From Peromyscus leucopus (lineage: Eukaryota; Chordata; Mammalia; Rodentia; Cricetidae), in contig NC_051084.1 of the NCBI RefSeq assembly GCF_004664715.2, positions 58,585,334 to 58,649,333 on the forward strand: a DNA stretch of 64,000 bases, written 5' to 3'. This document shows positions 10,325-20,195 of the stretch, piece by piece. The notes beneath the pieces were generated by a model that saw only the letters and a list, made by a program, of their open reading frames with translations, did no database searches and was not told where the DNA came from. Every line of letters begins with the position of its first letter. The first letter of the stretch is position 1. Both the position numbers and the translations under genes were made by a program.

Positions 10325-10672
10325 ATTTTTTTTTTTAAATTTACAAACTGTATGGCCATTTGTTCAAGCTTATTACTGACTAGCTCTTACACTTAAATTA
10401 ACCCATAATTCTTATTTATGTTTAGCCACATGGCTTGGTACCTTTTCCTAGTTCTGCCTTCACATCTTGCTTCTCATGGCGGCAGCAGCTGGCAGCGTCT
10501 CCTCACTCAGCCTTCCACTTCCCAGCATTCTCCTTTCTCTTTGTCCCGCCTATACTTCCTGTCTGGCTACTGGCCAATCAGCACTTGTTTATTAACCAAT
10601 CAGAGCAACACATTCACAGCATACAGATATCCACAGCAACATTCCAGTGATATCTACAAAATATTTCCTTAA
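10325..10672 (-). mobile_element. Muroid ERV LTR-like repeat, copy 1
   Basis: It shares with 39110-39458 the segments 'AAATTAACCCATAATTC', 'GGCGGCAGCAGCTGGCA' and 'CAATCAGAGCAACACATTCA'. Read on the minus strand it carries an AATAAA within 'GGTTAATAAACAAG'. The family is a common murid/cricetid LTR in my recollection. Confidence 0.6.
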
Positions 10673-10766
10673 ATTGTGCCTTTAATTCCAGTCATTTGCA
10701 AGGCTGGAGCCGGCAGACCACAAGTTTAAGTAACTTGGAACTTATCTCTAAAATATTTAAATGTGG

Positions 10767-10905
10767 GGCTGGAGATAGCTCAGAAGTTAAAAGTGTGCAC
10801 TGCTTTCCTGAGGACTTGGGTTCATTTCCCCAGGCCTACTCCAGCAGACCTGATGCCACTGGCCTCGTTGGACATCTGTACTGACATGCATATGCTCCCA
10901 CACAT
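10767..10905 (+). mobile_element. B2 SINE, diverged
   Basis: A 'GGGGCTGGAGATAGCTCAGA' start with the tRNA A-box, followed by a degraded B-box near 'GGGTTCATTTCCCC', ending in CA-rich sequence. Confidence 0.7.
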
Positions 10906-11324
10906 TGTTCGGGGCTGTGGTAGTTGTTGTTCTTAGGGCTTCACCATGGAGCACATGCTAGTCTCAATATCACAAACCTCCTAGCACTGCCTCCTGCATG
11001 GTGTGACTTTAGATAGTCTCACTGCAGTTTTGTGTGGTCTGCTCTCATATCAAAACAATAAGATGGGAAGTTTAGCACACACATGAACAGAGTGTCTCAT
11101 GTTTATGTGTTCTCAGAACTTTGCAATGAGTCGGATGCTGTGGTCTGTGTCCTGTGTTAGTTATAAATGGTTTACAGCCAATAAATGCATAAGCTAAAGT
11201 GTTTATTCTGAGTAGCTGCATATGAGGAGTGGAGGGGAAAGATCTAAAAAATCTAAAGCATTCAATTTTATTTTATTTTTGATCTATATATATTTTTAAA
11301 AAGCCATTTCATTCTCTTTTCTCC
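10906..11324. other. Intergenic, nothing recognised
   Basis: No gene or nameable repeat apparent; AT-rich towards 11260-11300. Confidence 0.4.
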
Positions 11325-11565
11325 ATCTTCATTTTCTGGAATTCCCACATTTACTCAAACCAAGTTTAAGCACCATCTCCTCCATGAAGCCTTGCTGTAT
11401 TTTTCCCAGGCTATGAGGCATTCAATTCCTTTTGTTCCATGTTTTATAGCTGCTACAGCTTTTACAGTATACTTATGTTTTATTCATATGTTTGTATTGA
11501 ACAGTAGACAGTAAGCATTTGGTTACTCTTGGGACAAACCAAGAAATATTGGTAAATGAGTACAA
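11325..11565 (+). mobile_element. L2 LINE 3' fragment
   Basis: The segment 'CACCATCTCCTCCATGAAGC' near 11371 and the later 'GAACAGTAGACAGTAAGC' follow the L2 3' end layout, though diverged. It is probably the continuation of 9840-10310. Confidence 0.5.
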
Positions 11566-11689
11566 TGTTGTTTTCCTCCCCAAATGCTTTGTTTCACTCT
11601 CTTCCTGTCTTCCTACTACAACCTTAAAGTACAATCCATTCTAACTCCATGGCTTCTAGATTGATTATCCAGAACAATACTTTTCAATA

Positions 11690-11965
11690 AGGTAGCCATT
11701 ATTCATCTGTGATTGTTGAGCATTTGAAGTTTGGTTATAGGAATGAGCTGCCAATATAAAAAATACATAATACATGTTGTATTATTGATGACAATGTGAA
11801 AACAAGGATTAAAACATCTCTATAATTTTCTGTAGTTCTTACATGTTGAAATGATATTTTGGATACATTGATGTTAGAATGTGCTGTTAAAATGAATACC
11901 TGAATATCAGGGTTAATTTTTTCCTTCTATTTTTAGATGTAGCTACAGAAACATTTAACACCGTG
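11690..11965 (+). mobile_element. Ancient mammalian DNA-type repeat
   Basis: It resembles an old interspersed repeat with 'GTTGAGCATTTGAAGTTTGG' near 11716 and 'ACATGTTGAAATGATATTTT' near 11841. I am confident it is repeat-derived but not of the family name. Confidence 0.45.
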
Positions 11966-12084
11966 TATGCAGTATGAATTTTATATCCATCGGCCCCTTC
12001 AGTCCATCCTATGGTGCTGCTCTCTAAACTGTAGATTCAATTGCCAACTGTGTTGACATAGGATTGTTTGCCTGACTGCCCAAG

Positions 12085-12310
12085 TCTTCCATAATCTTAC
12101 TGAACTTGACTTATCCAACCTTGTCTCCCGCTCCACCCTTCATGGTGCCCCTGTGCTCCTCTGTGTTTCCCAAGCTACTGGAGTTTTTGTGTATGCATCT
12201 CTTCTTCAATGCTTCCCTCCCTAGGAACCGGAGTCACTTTTCATTCTGTTTATTGGAACACTCTGAGGCCCATCTTGTTATTTTTTTCAGAACTGTGCAG
12301 CTTAAGATTT
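12085..12310 (+). mobile_element. L2-like fragment
   Basis: C/T-rich sequence with the L2-like series 'GCTTCCCTCCCTAGGAA' and 'CACTCTGAGGCCCATCTTG'. The resemblance is weak. Confidence 0.35.
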
Positions 12311-13027
12311 GATTTGCTTAAATGCTGAGCATCTTTGTTACAGGTCGTTAAGATCTGGGAAGGATCTTTCCAGGTTCTTGGCCTCTTATTCAAGAATTGA
12401 GTAAAAGCCTACAGAAAAATTGTAAAAGTAGCAATGAAATTTAAAAGCCGAACAACAGAAAAGACCAAATACAGAACAAGAGAGCAGCAGGCTGTGTGAG
12501 TGAGTGAGGATACTCTAATTAGTATTTGGGACTTTCTTTTATGGGGTTTGAGAAGAGGATGAGTTTGGTTACTAGGAATGTAGTTTATGTAGCCATTTAT
12601 TAACTGCATGTGTCCCTACCCATAATGCATCTAATTTTAATAATATGTATGCCCAATTATGCACAGGCATAAGATGATAAATAAGAGGGTCTTCCTAAAA
12701 GTTCACTTGGGGACACATTTTGCCTTATTACACATGCACACAAAATTTGTTCAGCCTGGATGGCCCCCTGCCCATACCCAGACATAAATGGGAAATTACT
12801 TGAACAGAAACTGTCCAAATCTGATGGTTGTCTGGGGAGGAGCAACTTCTCCTTTGATCAGTGTGGGGTGTGTTCTCAGCTTGATGCAGGTGGGCAGGGT
12901 CCCTAGGTTGCTCATAGGTTATTGAGTTCACTGTTCAGAGAGGGATGAGTGCATATTATGTTGAGGTAAGACTCCTAGGCTGCCTTTTAGAAGAGGGACA
13001 TACATAAATAGGACATTCACATCACAC
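12311..13027. other. Intergenic, nothing recognised
   Basis: No gene or nameable repeat; short open frames on both strands overlap each other with no family resemblance. Confidence 0.4.
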
Positions 13028-13130
13028 TCTCTCTCTGAAAGGCTCAAGAACTATTATGAAAGGTTGTGAAAGGACTGTAAGAGGCAGAAATAGGAGAGGA
13101 CCAGAGCAAAACACTGGGCATGATGGGACC

Positions 13131-13439
13131 TGTAGTGGGTAGCTATTCCAGCTTTGATCTGGAAGTTCCAACCCCCATTGAGGCTTCGGTAACTGTCACG
13201 CCTACAAGGCGGGGCCAAGAGAGGACACTGAAGATGCCAGATCCGGATGTGCTACCTCTCTTGGTTCCTGGACCCTGGACGCTGGAGGTAGACTGAGGAG
13301 AGTTCTCCAGAGAACACCGCTGGACTGCGCTACGTCTTTCCCAGACCCTGCAACCTACCTATCCCTTCATTTGTAAGTTACGCCACTAAATAAACCTCCC
13401 TTTTAACTATGTGGAGTGACCTAAATAATTTCACCAATA
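13131..13439 (+). mobile_element. Solo ERV LTR with 6-bp duplication
   Basis: A 309-bp element starting TGTAGTGGGTAGC, with an AATAAA signal at about 13388, ending CACCAATA. The 6-bp flank GGGACC occurs at 13125-13130 and again at 13440-13445, the duplication size expected for ERVK-class insertion. It interrupts an L1 3' UTR, so it is younger than that L1. Confidence 0.85.
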
Positions 13440-13712
13440 GGGACCAATACACCCACAAACTCAGAGCAGCTGTGGTTGCCTGCAAAAAGCCAGCCAATAG
13501 TCCAGCATGGTGGGTGGGAGGGGCTTGTGGACCCTGCCCCTACCTGATTAGCTACTGACAGTTGATAGCTGCTGAAGAATGGAGAATTAGTTTTCATTAA
13601 GGATGTGGTCCCTGGTAGGTCCACCATGCTCTAGTGGATAGCTCCACAGCCATGAGTATACGGGAAGTATGAAAAAAAAAAAAGATTTTGGTGAGTTTTA
13701 CAAAAACAAAAC

Positions 13713-13755
<43 letters not shown>

Positions 13756-13757
13756 CA
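13713..13757. repeat. (CA)n microsatellite
   Basis: About 20 CA units with slight interruption near the right end, in the L1 3' UTR. Confidence 0.95.
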
Positions 13758-13985
13758 CACACACCCAAAAAACCAGAGGGCAGTGAGTTAGAGGTTGATC
13801 TGAGAGGAGTTAGAAGAGGAGTAGGGGCAAATATGATAAAAATACGTTGTCTATATGAAATTCTTAAAAATTATTAACTTTTTTTTTTTTTTTTTTAAAG
13901 AGGATATACATATAGCCTGAGTCACGTGGAGTCCCAGACTGCTGAACTACATTCCCTGTGTTGCCTGGCTCATCTTGTTGCCAGA

Positions 13986-14280
13986 TTGTGGTGGCTTGAA
14001 TGAGAATGTCTCCCACAGGCTCAGATGTCTAAATAATTGGTCCCCAGTTAGTGACACTGTTTGGGTAAATTTAGGAGGCGTGGCCTTGCTCAAGGAAGTA
14101 TGTCCCTTGGGCTAGGTTTTGAGTTTTAAAAGCGTCTATAAGTTCCCAGTGTGCTCTTCTGCTTCCTGGTTGCACTCCCAAGATGTGAGCCCTCGGCTTC
14201 TGCTCCACATGTCAAGTCTGCTGCCTGCTGCCACAATTGACTCCTATCCCTCTGGAATCTTAAGCCCAAGAGGGTTAGGG
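13986..14280 (+). mobile_element. Rodent interspersed repeat, MaLR/URR1-like
   Basis: It starts 'GTGGTGGCTTGAATGAGAAT' and continues through 'TTGGTCCCCAGTTAGTGACA' and 'CAAGATGTGAGCCCTCGGC'. Same family as 4186-4515 (opposite strand) and 40244-40480 (same strand). Confidence 0.75.
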
Positions 14281-14487
14281 AGAGTGTAACACCGAGAATC
14301 CTGCTTATTGCCAGTTTTAGCATCTCTCCTACCCCAGGCCAAGGCTATGTTTTATTCTGCTTACATAAGTCCAATATAGTATTGCTAATATTAATCCACA
14401 GCAAGCCAAATCATTCCAACTGTTTCACTGAGTTCAAACCCAGTGAACCCGATGGCTTGTAATCAGACTATCTTCTCTTTCAGCGGT

Positions 14488-14668
14488 CTTTTCTTTTCTT
14501 TTTTCTTTTTGTTTTTTCTGTGGCAGGGTTTCTCCGTGCAGTTTTGCAGCCTCTCCTGAAACTCTCTCTGTAGACCAAGCTGGCCTCGAACTCACAAAGA
14601 CTCATCTGGCTCTGCCTCCCGAGTGCTGGGATTAAAAAGGCGAAGAATGCCACCACCGCCCAGCTCAG
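14488..14668 (-). mobile_element. B1 SINE
   Basis: A pyrimidine-rich T tail complement at 14488-14520, then 'GGCAGGGTTTCTCCGTGCAG', 'CTGGCCTCGAACTCACAAAG' and 'GTGCTGGGATTAAAAAGGC'. Confidence 0.9.
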
Positions 14669-15589
14669 CTCCTGTTGACTCTTTATCATAGTAGGAGGGG
14701 AAAGGGAGGGCTCTGGGATCCTTATCAGAATATTCAACCACCCCTCAATCATTTATATGCGATTCTGCCCTACTTGCAGCTGGTCTTGGGGAGGGCCTAG
14801 AGGATATAGGTATGGGGAAATGAAAGGAGGCAGTTCCATGCTAGGCTGCCGTGGAGAATCCATCATCCGTGCTGGGTGAAGATCTCCCTGTGTGGCTACT
14901 CTGAGGTCAACTATGCTCCCATAGCCCTTACATTACTCTGTAAGTTTAAGTCTAACAAGCTCACTGGTTCCCCTGGGTGAACTTTGGTGGCATTTGTACC
15001 CGAGTTTGTCTTTGGGACCTTAGGAGAAGAAATAGACTTGACATAAGTTTCGCCCAGGGAAGGAATCCTAACAGCACACAGTTTCTTGCTGAAGTGACAG
15101 CCCTTTAATATTTCGCCTCTTGATCACTTTTCCTCTTCCTAGATGGGTTTATTGCCTGGTTTTAACTCTCCCATTGGTAGCATATCCACGTGACTTGACT
15201 CTTTTGTCTCATCTATCTGTATATGACGCTATCAATACCACTGAATGTGTTCGGGGTTAAATGAGCGAATAGTTAATGCCAGAGTAACCATCCAGCCCCA
15301 GCATGTCACTTACTAGGTTACTACTTTTCCCTGAAAGGTAAGACGCCCCATTTCATTCCAAGCGTATCTCTGGGTTCTAGAACACCGTTTCCAAACCTGC
15401 CGATGCACAAACATGGGATCCATCTATGCATATACCCAACAGTACTTTAATTTGAGCATTTCCGGTGTTGTGTAGGCAAAAGCAAAGGCCGGGAAACAAA
15501 TGATTAAGTCGCCTCCTGGCAGAAAGGCTTCCATTTCCAGGTTTTCCAGCGACAATCACGCCTCAAGAGTGAGGAGGAACCTCGCCCAG
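14669..15589. other. Upstream of Smap1, nothing recognised
   Basis: Unique-looking sequence leading into the CpG island. I see no second promoter or exon. Distal Smap1 control elements could lie here, but nothing in the sequence alone identifies one. Confidence 0.45.
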
Positions 15590-15680
15590 GCTAGCGCCAG
15601 ACGGCTTCTGGAAATCACCTTGGGACAGAGGCCGCTCCGCCCCACCCCACGCCCAACCCCCGCCGCACGCAGGCAGCTCC

Positions 15681-15690
15681 GCGCATGCGC
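15681..15690 (+). promoter_or_regulatory. NRF1-type palindrome
   Basis: A perfect GCGCATGCGC, the core NRF1 binding motif, about 300 bases before the Smap1 ATG. Occupancy is inferred from the motif only. Confidence 0.7.
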
Positions 15691-15711
15691 AGCGCCCGCC
15701 GCTCCGTCCTC

Positions 15712-15719
15712 CCGGAAGT
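15712..15719 (+). promoter_or_regulatory. ETS-family site
   Basis: CCGGAAGT, the high-affinity ETS core (GABPA/ELK type), 22 bases right of the NRF1 palindrome. ETS plus NRF1 pairs are typical of TATA-less housekeeping promoters. Confidence 0.65.
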
Positions 15720-15730
15720 CGCGGCTCTTT

Positions 15731-15760
15731 CCGCCCCGCCCCTTGCCGGCTGGGGCGGAG
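15731..15760 (+). promoter_or_regulatory. GC boxes (Sp1/KLF)
   Basis: CCGCCCCGCCCC at 15731-15742 and GGGGCGG at 15752-15758 are two closely spaced GC boxes of opposite orientation. Confidence 0.6.
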
Positions 15761-15834
15761 CGTGCGGCGGGCCGGGCGAGGAGGCGGGACACGTCGGCGC
15801 TGCCACGGCCGCCGCCGCCCCTCCTCCGGTTCCA

Positions 15835-15855
15835 GCCGCCGCCGCCGCCGCCGCC
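15835..15855 (+). repeat. (GCC)7 triplet run, probable 5' UTR
   Basis: Seven perfect GCC units followed by ACC units. A second run of four GCC lies at 15972-15983, immediately before the start codon context. Such runs can vary in length and impede ribosome scanning. Confidence 0.85.
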
Positions 15856-15986
15856 ACCACCGCTTCCTGGGCCGAGTCCGTCCCGCGGCCCCAGCGGCGC
15901 CAGGTGCCTTCGCCCGCCCGGGCTCCGCCAGCGCCGTCTCCGCCCGCGTCCCGGCCCGGCCCGGCCGCCGCGCCGCCGCCGCCGAC

Positions 15987-16104
15987 ATGGCGACCCGCTC
16001 CTGCCGGGAGAAGGCTCAGAAGCTGAACGAGCAGCACCAGCTCATCCTGTCCAAACTGCTGCGGGAGGAGGACAACAAGTACTGCGCCGACTGCGAGGCC
16101 AAAG
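15987..16104 (+). CDS. Smap1: Smap1 coding exon 1 (small ArfGAP 1)
   Basis: Coding exon 1 of small ArfGAP 1, a GTPase-activating protein for Arf GTPases, principally Arf6, that acts in clathrin-dependent endocytosis (family knowledge). Translation starts MATRSCREKAQKLNEQHQ, which I recognise as SMAP1; the paralogue SMAP2 begins differently. Residues 1-39 are complete here and residue 40 is split by the intron. The ATG is in strong context (G at -3, G at +4). It is the first in-frame ATG after a stop at 15570-15572. Cys33 and Cys36, the first half of the ArfGAP zinc finger, are encoded near the exon end. The donor follows AAAG as GTAGCG, a fairly weak match to consensus. The 118 bases leave phase 1, matching exon 2. 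Confidence 0.96.
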
Positions 16105-16440
16105 GTAGCGCGCGGCTTGGTGGCCGCTCGGCCCCGGGGGCCTCCCGCGGCCGTGACCTTCCCACCCTCCGCGGCGGCGGCGCCTCCTTCTCCTCCTCCG
16201 CGCCGGCCCTGACCGGAGGGCGAGCGGCCGCTTTTTCGAGCCTCCGGCTCGGACGGAGGTCGCGCCGGCGGCGGCCTCAGCCAGCCTCCGGCTTCCCGAG
16301 CCGGCGGCGTCGCCGCGATGCTTGCCACCGCCTCGGGGCGCCGGCTGGGTGGTGGTGCTGCTGCTGCTGAGGGCTGGGGGAGCCCTCCTGCCTCAGCCTC
16401 AGCTGCTCCGTGGGGTGGAGCCGCCCTGAGGTCCCTGTCC

Positions 16441-17669
16441 CCTTCGCGACCCTCCCGCGTGACTACGGCCTTCCTTTCTCCCAGGTGGAGCCCTACCTGC
16501 CTGCCCACCTGACAGCTTTTGCACAGGGCGTTTGCTTCTTCTTTTTTTTTGGGGGGGGGGCGGAGAGAAAAAAAAGGACGGTGTCTGGAAATTTCACTGT
16601 CCAACCTAATCGGGAAAGGCTCTCCATTATCTGTATGTATTATGTGTAACATAGACACACATCTGTTTACTCTGGATGTTACAGTGAAGAGGAGTTGGAT
16701 TGCTTGTGTCGCGTGGAAAGTGGGCTGTGTTCATGAAGAGAGTTGAGTCGTTAGATCCTCCCAGACGACCCATTGGAGACTATGTGGACGCTGGTCTGTC
16801 TGCTTTGTAAACGGGGAAGGTGCATTTTAACGATACAGAGATGAGGAAAAAACAACAAAACAAAAACCACCACCAACACTAATTTTAGTTCAGTTGGAGG
16901 GCTTCTGCTCGAGCCTTTGAAATAGATACACTATTTTTAGCGGATATGTTTTGTTTGGAGATGTGATTTATTTTTAATGTCTTGTAAGTAATATCGTGGA
17001 GAGGCATGTTGCAGATTAAAAAAGCTAAGCCTCATATGTAGTTAGGAAACTATTATAAGTACATTTATTTGATTATTCTCTGTGAAATAGGTAGTTGCTC
17101 GAAGCAGAGATTGTCTTTGGGAATGCTGCTTAAGATTTCTGCATTATTCAACATACTTTTCTTGAGGTTTTACAGTTTTCTCTCAACACTGCAAGAGAGT
17201 CCATTGTAGGCTGGGTGGCGGTTGAGTAAATTGAGTCTCATAGCGTCAACATTATCTCTCTGTCATAAAAGCTACTGGCTTACTGGAAGAGAATCACTTA
17301 TACCTACTTTAATTAGAAATTTTATGAAGCACTTTTCAATATTATAGTAACTTGACTGAGTCAGCTGTATAGTTATCCTATGTAATCGTTAGGCAAGACA
17401 TTTAAAAGAAAAGGCATGCCTGATTTTTGTGGTAACATTGCTTGCTTGATGATACTTGGTTCTGAATATGATTATTTGGAAACACTGTTCTGTATTGAAG
17501 CTCAGTTACTTACTTGTCTTTTTACTCCTAAAACACTCAAAAGTGGGTTTTCAGAAACTAAAAAAAAGAAAAAAAGAAAGGGGCTAGAGTTAGTGTACAT
17601 TTTATCATCTTGAGTCAGAGCATAGTTAAGATGCTGGTAAACGTGAAAGCTGTTCTTAAAGTAAGTGAT
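16441..17669. other. Intron 1 proximal, nothing recognised
   Basis: Transition from the CpG island into AT-rich sequence. A T-run/G-run pair lies near 16540-16560. There are no recognisable SINEs for more than 1 kb, which is the longest repeat-poor stretch near the promoter and a plausible place for intronic control elements (inference). Confidence 0.45.
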
Positions 17670-17872
17670 TCAGGGCTGGAGAGAGGGCTGTTAGTTAAGA
17701 ACACTGGCTGCTCTTCCAGAGGACCTGGGTTGGATTCCCATTGCCCACATGGCAGCTCACTCTGTAACTCCAGTTACAGGGGATCCTGTGCCCTCTTCTG
17801 GTCCCTGTAGCCAGCAGGCATGCAGGTGGTGCACAGACACATGAAGACCCATACTCATTTTTAAAAAAATTA
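17670..17872 (+). mobile_element. B2 SINE
   Basis: 'AGGGCTGGAGAGAGGGCTG' start, 'CTCTTCCAGAGGACCTGGGT' and 'CACATGGCAGCTCACTCTGT', with an A/T tail. It is well preserved and was noticeable because it lies in the repeat-poor start of intron 1. Confidence 0.92.
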
Positions 17873-18142
17873 ACTAAGTCAGTAATTTCCTTTTGTATAT
17901 AGGAGTAATTTCAAAATTTCTAAGTTCTTTCTTCAAAACAGTATTGCAGAAAATCAGATTTTCACTAAATGTTTTTCATTTACTGTTTTTGCGAGGTGGA
18001 AGGAAAACAGTCATATTCTTTAATTAGGTTAAGAAGTTTTGCTTCTGAAGAGTAGGCAACATTTGTTTTTATCATTGTTGAGTAACTACTGAAGTCAATC
18101 CATATATGTTAAATGAACAGCTTTATATTTTGGTCTTGTTTC

Positions 18143-18146
<4 letters not shown>

Positions 18147-18182
<36 letters not shown>
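18147..18182. repeat. (CA)n microsatellite
   Basis: About 18 CA units, uninterrupted. Confidence 0.95.
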
Positions 18183-18187
<5 letters not shown>

Positions 18188-18418
18188 TCTTTTTTCGTGA
18201 GAAGTGGAGAAAGTGGGATAGACTTGTATCAAGAGCTCAAGGGTGCAACTTGAAGGTCATGAAATCTGTTGTCATGATTTAGAAAGATTATTATTTTTTT
18301 CTACTAAATCTAGAATAATGCCAAAACATTTTCGTAAATTATTTCATTGTTTTATCTTGATAGTTCAGGAAATATTCATAGGTACAGCCATTTCTTATCT
18401 TAATTAGGCTCGATATTA

Positions 18419-18420
<2 letters not shown>

Positions 18421-18450
<30 letters not shown>

Positions 18451-18645
18451 CATGTGCGTGCGCGCGCTGATGGGTGCACTGTAGGATCAGACACCAGTGA
18501 TTTCTACATGGTAGGCAAGTATTTTACCACTGCTACATCTCTGGCTCCCCCCCTCCCCTTTTTGTAATGGGTTATATGTAGTCCTGGTTGACCTGAGTCT
18601 CATGATTTTCCTGTCTGCCTCCTGAGAATGCATTGCTACACACCA
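18421..18645 (-). mobile_element. (TG)n and B4/ID-B1-type SINE
   Basis: A (TG)n run at about 18422-18450 is followed by an inverted ID-like part ('GTAGGCAAGTATTTTACCAC') and an inverted B1-like part ('TAGTCCTGGTTGACCTGAGT'). This is the usual B4/RSINE1 composition. Confidence 0.65.
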
Positions 18646-19769
18646 TGTAACTTTAAATATATTTTTGTAAAGTTTTTGTGCCTTTGTTATGGGTGAGTTA
18701 ATTATGGCATATTCTTATAGTAGAATTCTTGGCTTTTTGTATGATTTTTGAATCTGTTGTTATATATGCCAATAACTATAATAAATGTAGGTTGTTAAGT
18801 TCTGATTAAGTGTACTCATGAAAGACATGAGGATCTTATAGATCAGTTAGGTTCCATTCTGTATATCTGTATTTTGTATCGATGTTCCCCTCACTGAATA
18901 GTAATTGCATTGAACTTTTACTCTGTCTTAAAACTATTTCCTAGTTAATTCTGCTTTCTTATTTTTAAAGACCTTTCCCCATTATTCTTTGAGAACATGT
19001 ACCTAAACTAAAGCTTAGGGTTAATGGTTGCCCTGTTCTGTTGCCTCCTGATAATTAGCAGAGGCATTTGGATTTTGACATTTTGTTAGTCACTAGCTTG
19101 TATTTCCTGTACTGACAGTATTGGTAAGGCAGGAGAACATGATGGCGCAGGTGCTGGCCTGCCCTTCGTTCCTGCTCTTGACTGTTCTTCAATGCATTGT
19201 ACAACTGGCGAGTAAGAACTGCCAGGTGGAGCTGCACATTTCTGGCTGTCTTTGTGACTCTGTAGGAGTTTAAAAGCTGTTCTCCTGGTTAGTAATTGAT
19301 GGCAGTATGGGGCAGTGGGGATCTGAAGTTCCCTTTGTCATCTTAAATTTAGTTTCAGAATTTAAAACTTCATCCATAAGTAATACTGGTTTTTGATTTT
19401 TTTAAAATACATTAAAATTGGAATGAAAGTTATTCTCTTGCTCAGTAGAAAGTTAGAGGGCAGTCAAGAGGCTCAGGCTTTTGAACCCTGTAGTTTTGTT
19501 CAGACTTTGTAGTATCCAGAGGGTAAACTACTTGTGTAGATCAAACACTTCTTTATCTCACATGTCTTAAGGACAGGTAAGCACTGGAGGTTTGGGGGCA
19601 GAAACATTTGTAAGACTGAAAAGAGTGTGTTTAATGGAGACTGCATATTCAAAAATGAATAATTCTGAAAGTGTGCTAAGTGTAAGACTAGCAGCTTAGA
19701 AATAACTGTTTTCTTTTCTAGCTCTTTCCCTGGGCCTTGACGTTTGCACATTGGCTCTTCATGACTCCT
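18646..19769. other. Intron 1, nothing recognised
   Basis: AT-rich intronic sequence with no repeat or exon I can name. Confidence 0.4.
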
Positions 19770-20195
19770 AGAGTGTTGCCTTCATGCCTTTGCACATACT
19801 AGTCCTGGTCCTGGCCCTGATCCACCTCTGAGCCTTCTGCCTTTTTTTTTTCTTTCCCTTGCTCAGCTTCTACTCATCTTTACATTTTGCTTAAATGTCC
19901 TTTCCAGGGAAACAGTTCCCCTTCATCCTCCCAGACTGAGTTATGCTTTCATTTATACATTTGAGACGTTGCTCTGAATCTTCCTTACCACAATTATAAT
20001 TAGAACAATTCTGAAGTAATGATCGGGCACTCCATATTTCTGTTGAATTATAGCTTTGAAGGAGAAGAGATCTTGTTTGTCTTGCTCAGAGTAGTTTCTT
20101 CAGCCCTAAGCGCAGTGAATGACATTTGGTAGGTAAATGGTACTTGGCAAATACCTTTTGGTTGTATGAATGAATAGAAGAATGAACATGGAGTC
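19770..20195 (+). mobile_element. L2 LINE 3' end
   Basis: It follows the L2 3' UTR layout: 'GCCTTTGCACATACTAGTCC' near 19787, 'CTTAAATGTCCTTTCCAGGG' near 19891, 'GAAGAGATCTTGTTTGTCTT' near 20063, and a terminal 'TGTATGAATGAATAGAAGAA'. This is one of the better-preserved ancient elements here. Confidence 0.8.

Larger units (their letters stand above)
13028..13890 (+). mobile_element. Rodent L1 3' UTR, split by an LTR
   Basis: Two parts, 13028-13130 and 13440-13890, belong to a rodent L1 3' UTR: 'GGACTGTAAGAGGCAGAAA', then 'CAGAGCAGCTGTGGTTGCCT', 'TCTAGTGGATAGCTCCACAG' and the terminal 'CAAATATGATAAAAATACG'. A solo LTR inserted between them. A (CA)n run lies at 13713-13757 and a T-run at 13880-13898. 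Confidence 0.75.
15590..16440 (+). promoter_or_regulatory. Smap1 CpG-island promoter
   Basis: Base composition rises sharply to very high GC with frequent CpG between about 15590 and 16440, in otherwise AT-rich surroundings. The island spans the presumed transcription start, 5' UTR, coding exon 1 and the start of intron 1. No TATA box is visible upstream of the ATG; NRF1, ETS and Sp1-type motifs are present. This fits a broadly expressed housekeeping-type promoter with dispersed start sites. The exact start site cannot be read from sequence. Confidence 0.9.

Noticed and set aside
14669..15589. A divergent partner gene sharing the Smap1 promoter
   Set aside because: I looked on the minus strand for a first exon with a start codon, good donor and protein-like sequence and found none that I could support.
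15500..16108. 202-codon + strand frame starting upstream of Smap1
   Set aside because: It is not in the Smap1 frame, has low-complexity Arg/Pro content and overlaps the true start. It is a composition artefact.
15615..16658. 347-codon minus-strand open frame across the CpG island
   Set aside because: It is antisense to the promoter and exon 1 of Smap1. Its Arg/Ala/Gly/Pro composition is what GC-rich DNA gives when stops are rare, and it shows no domain.
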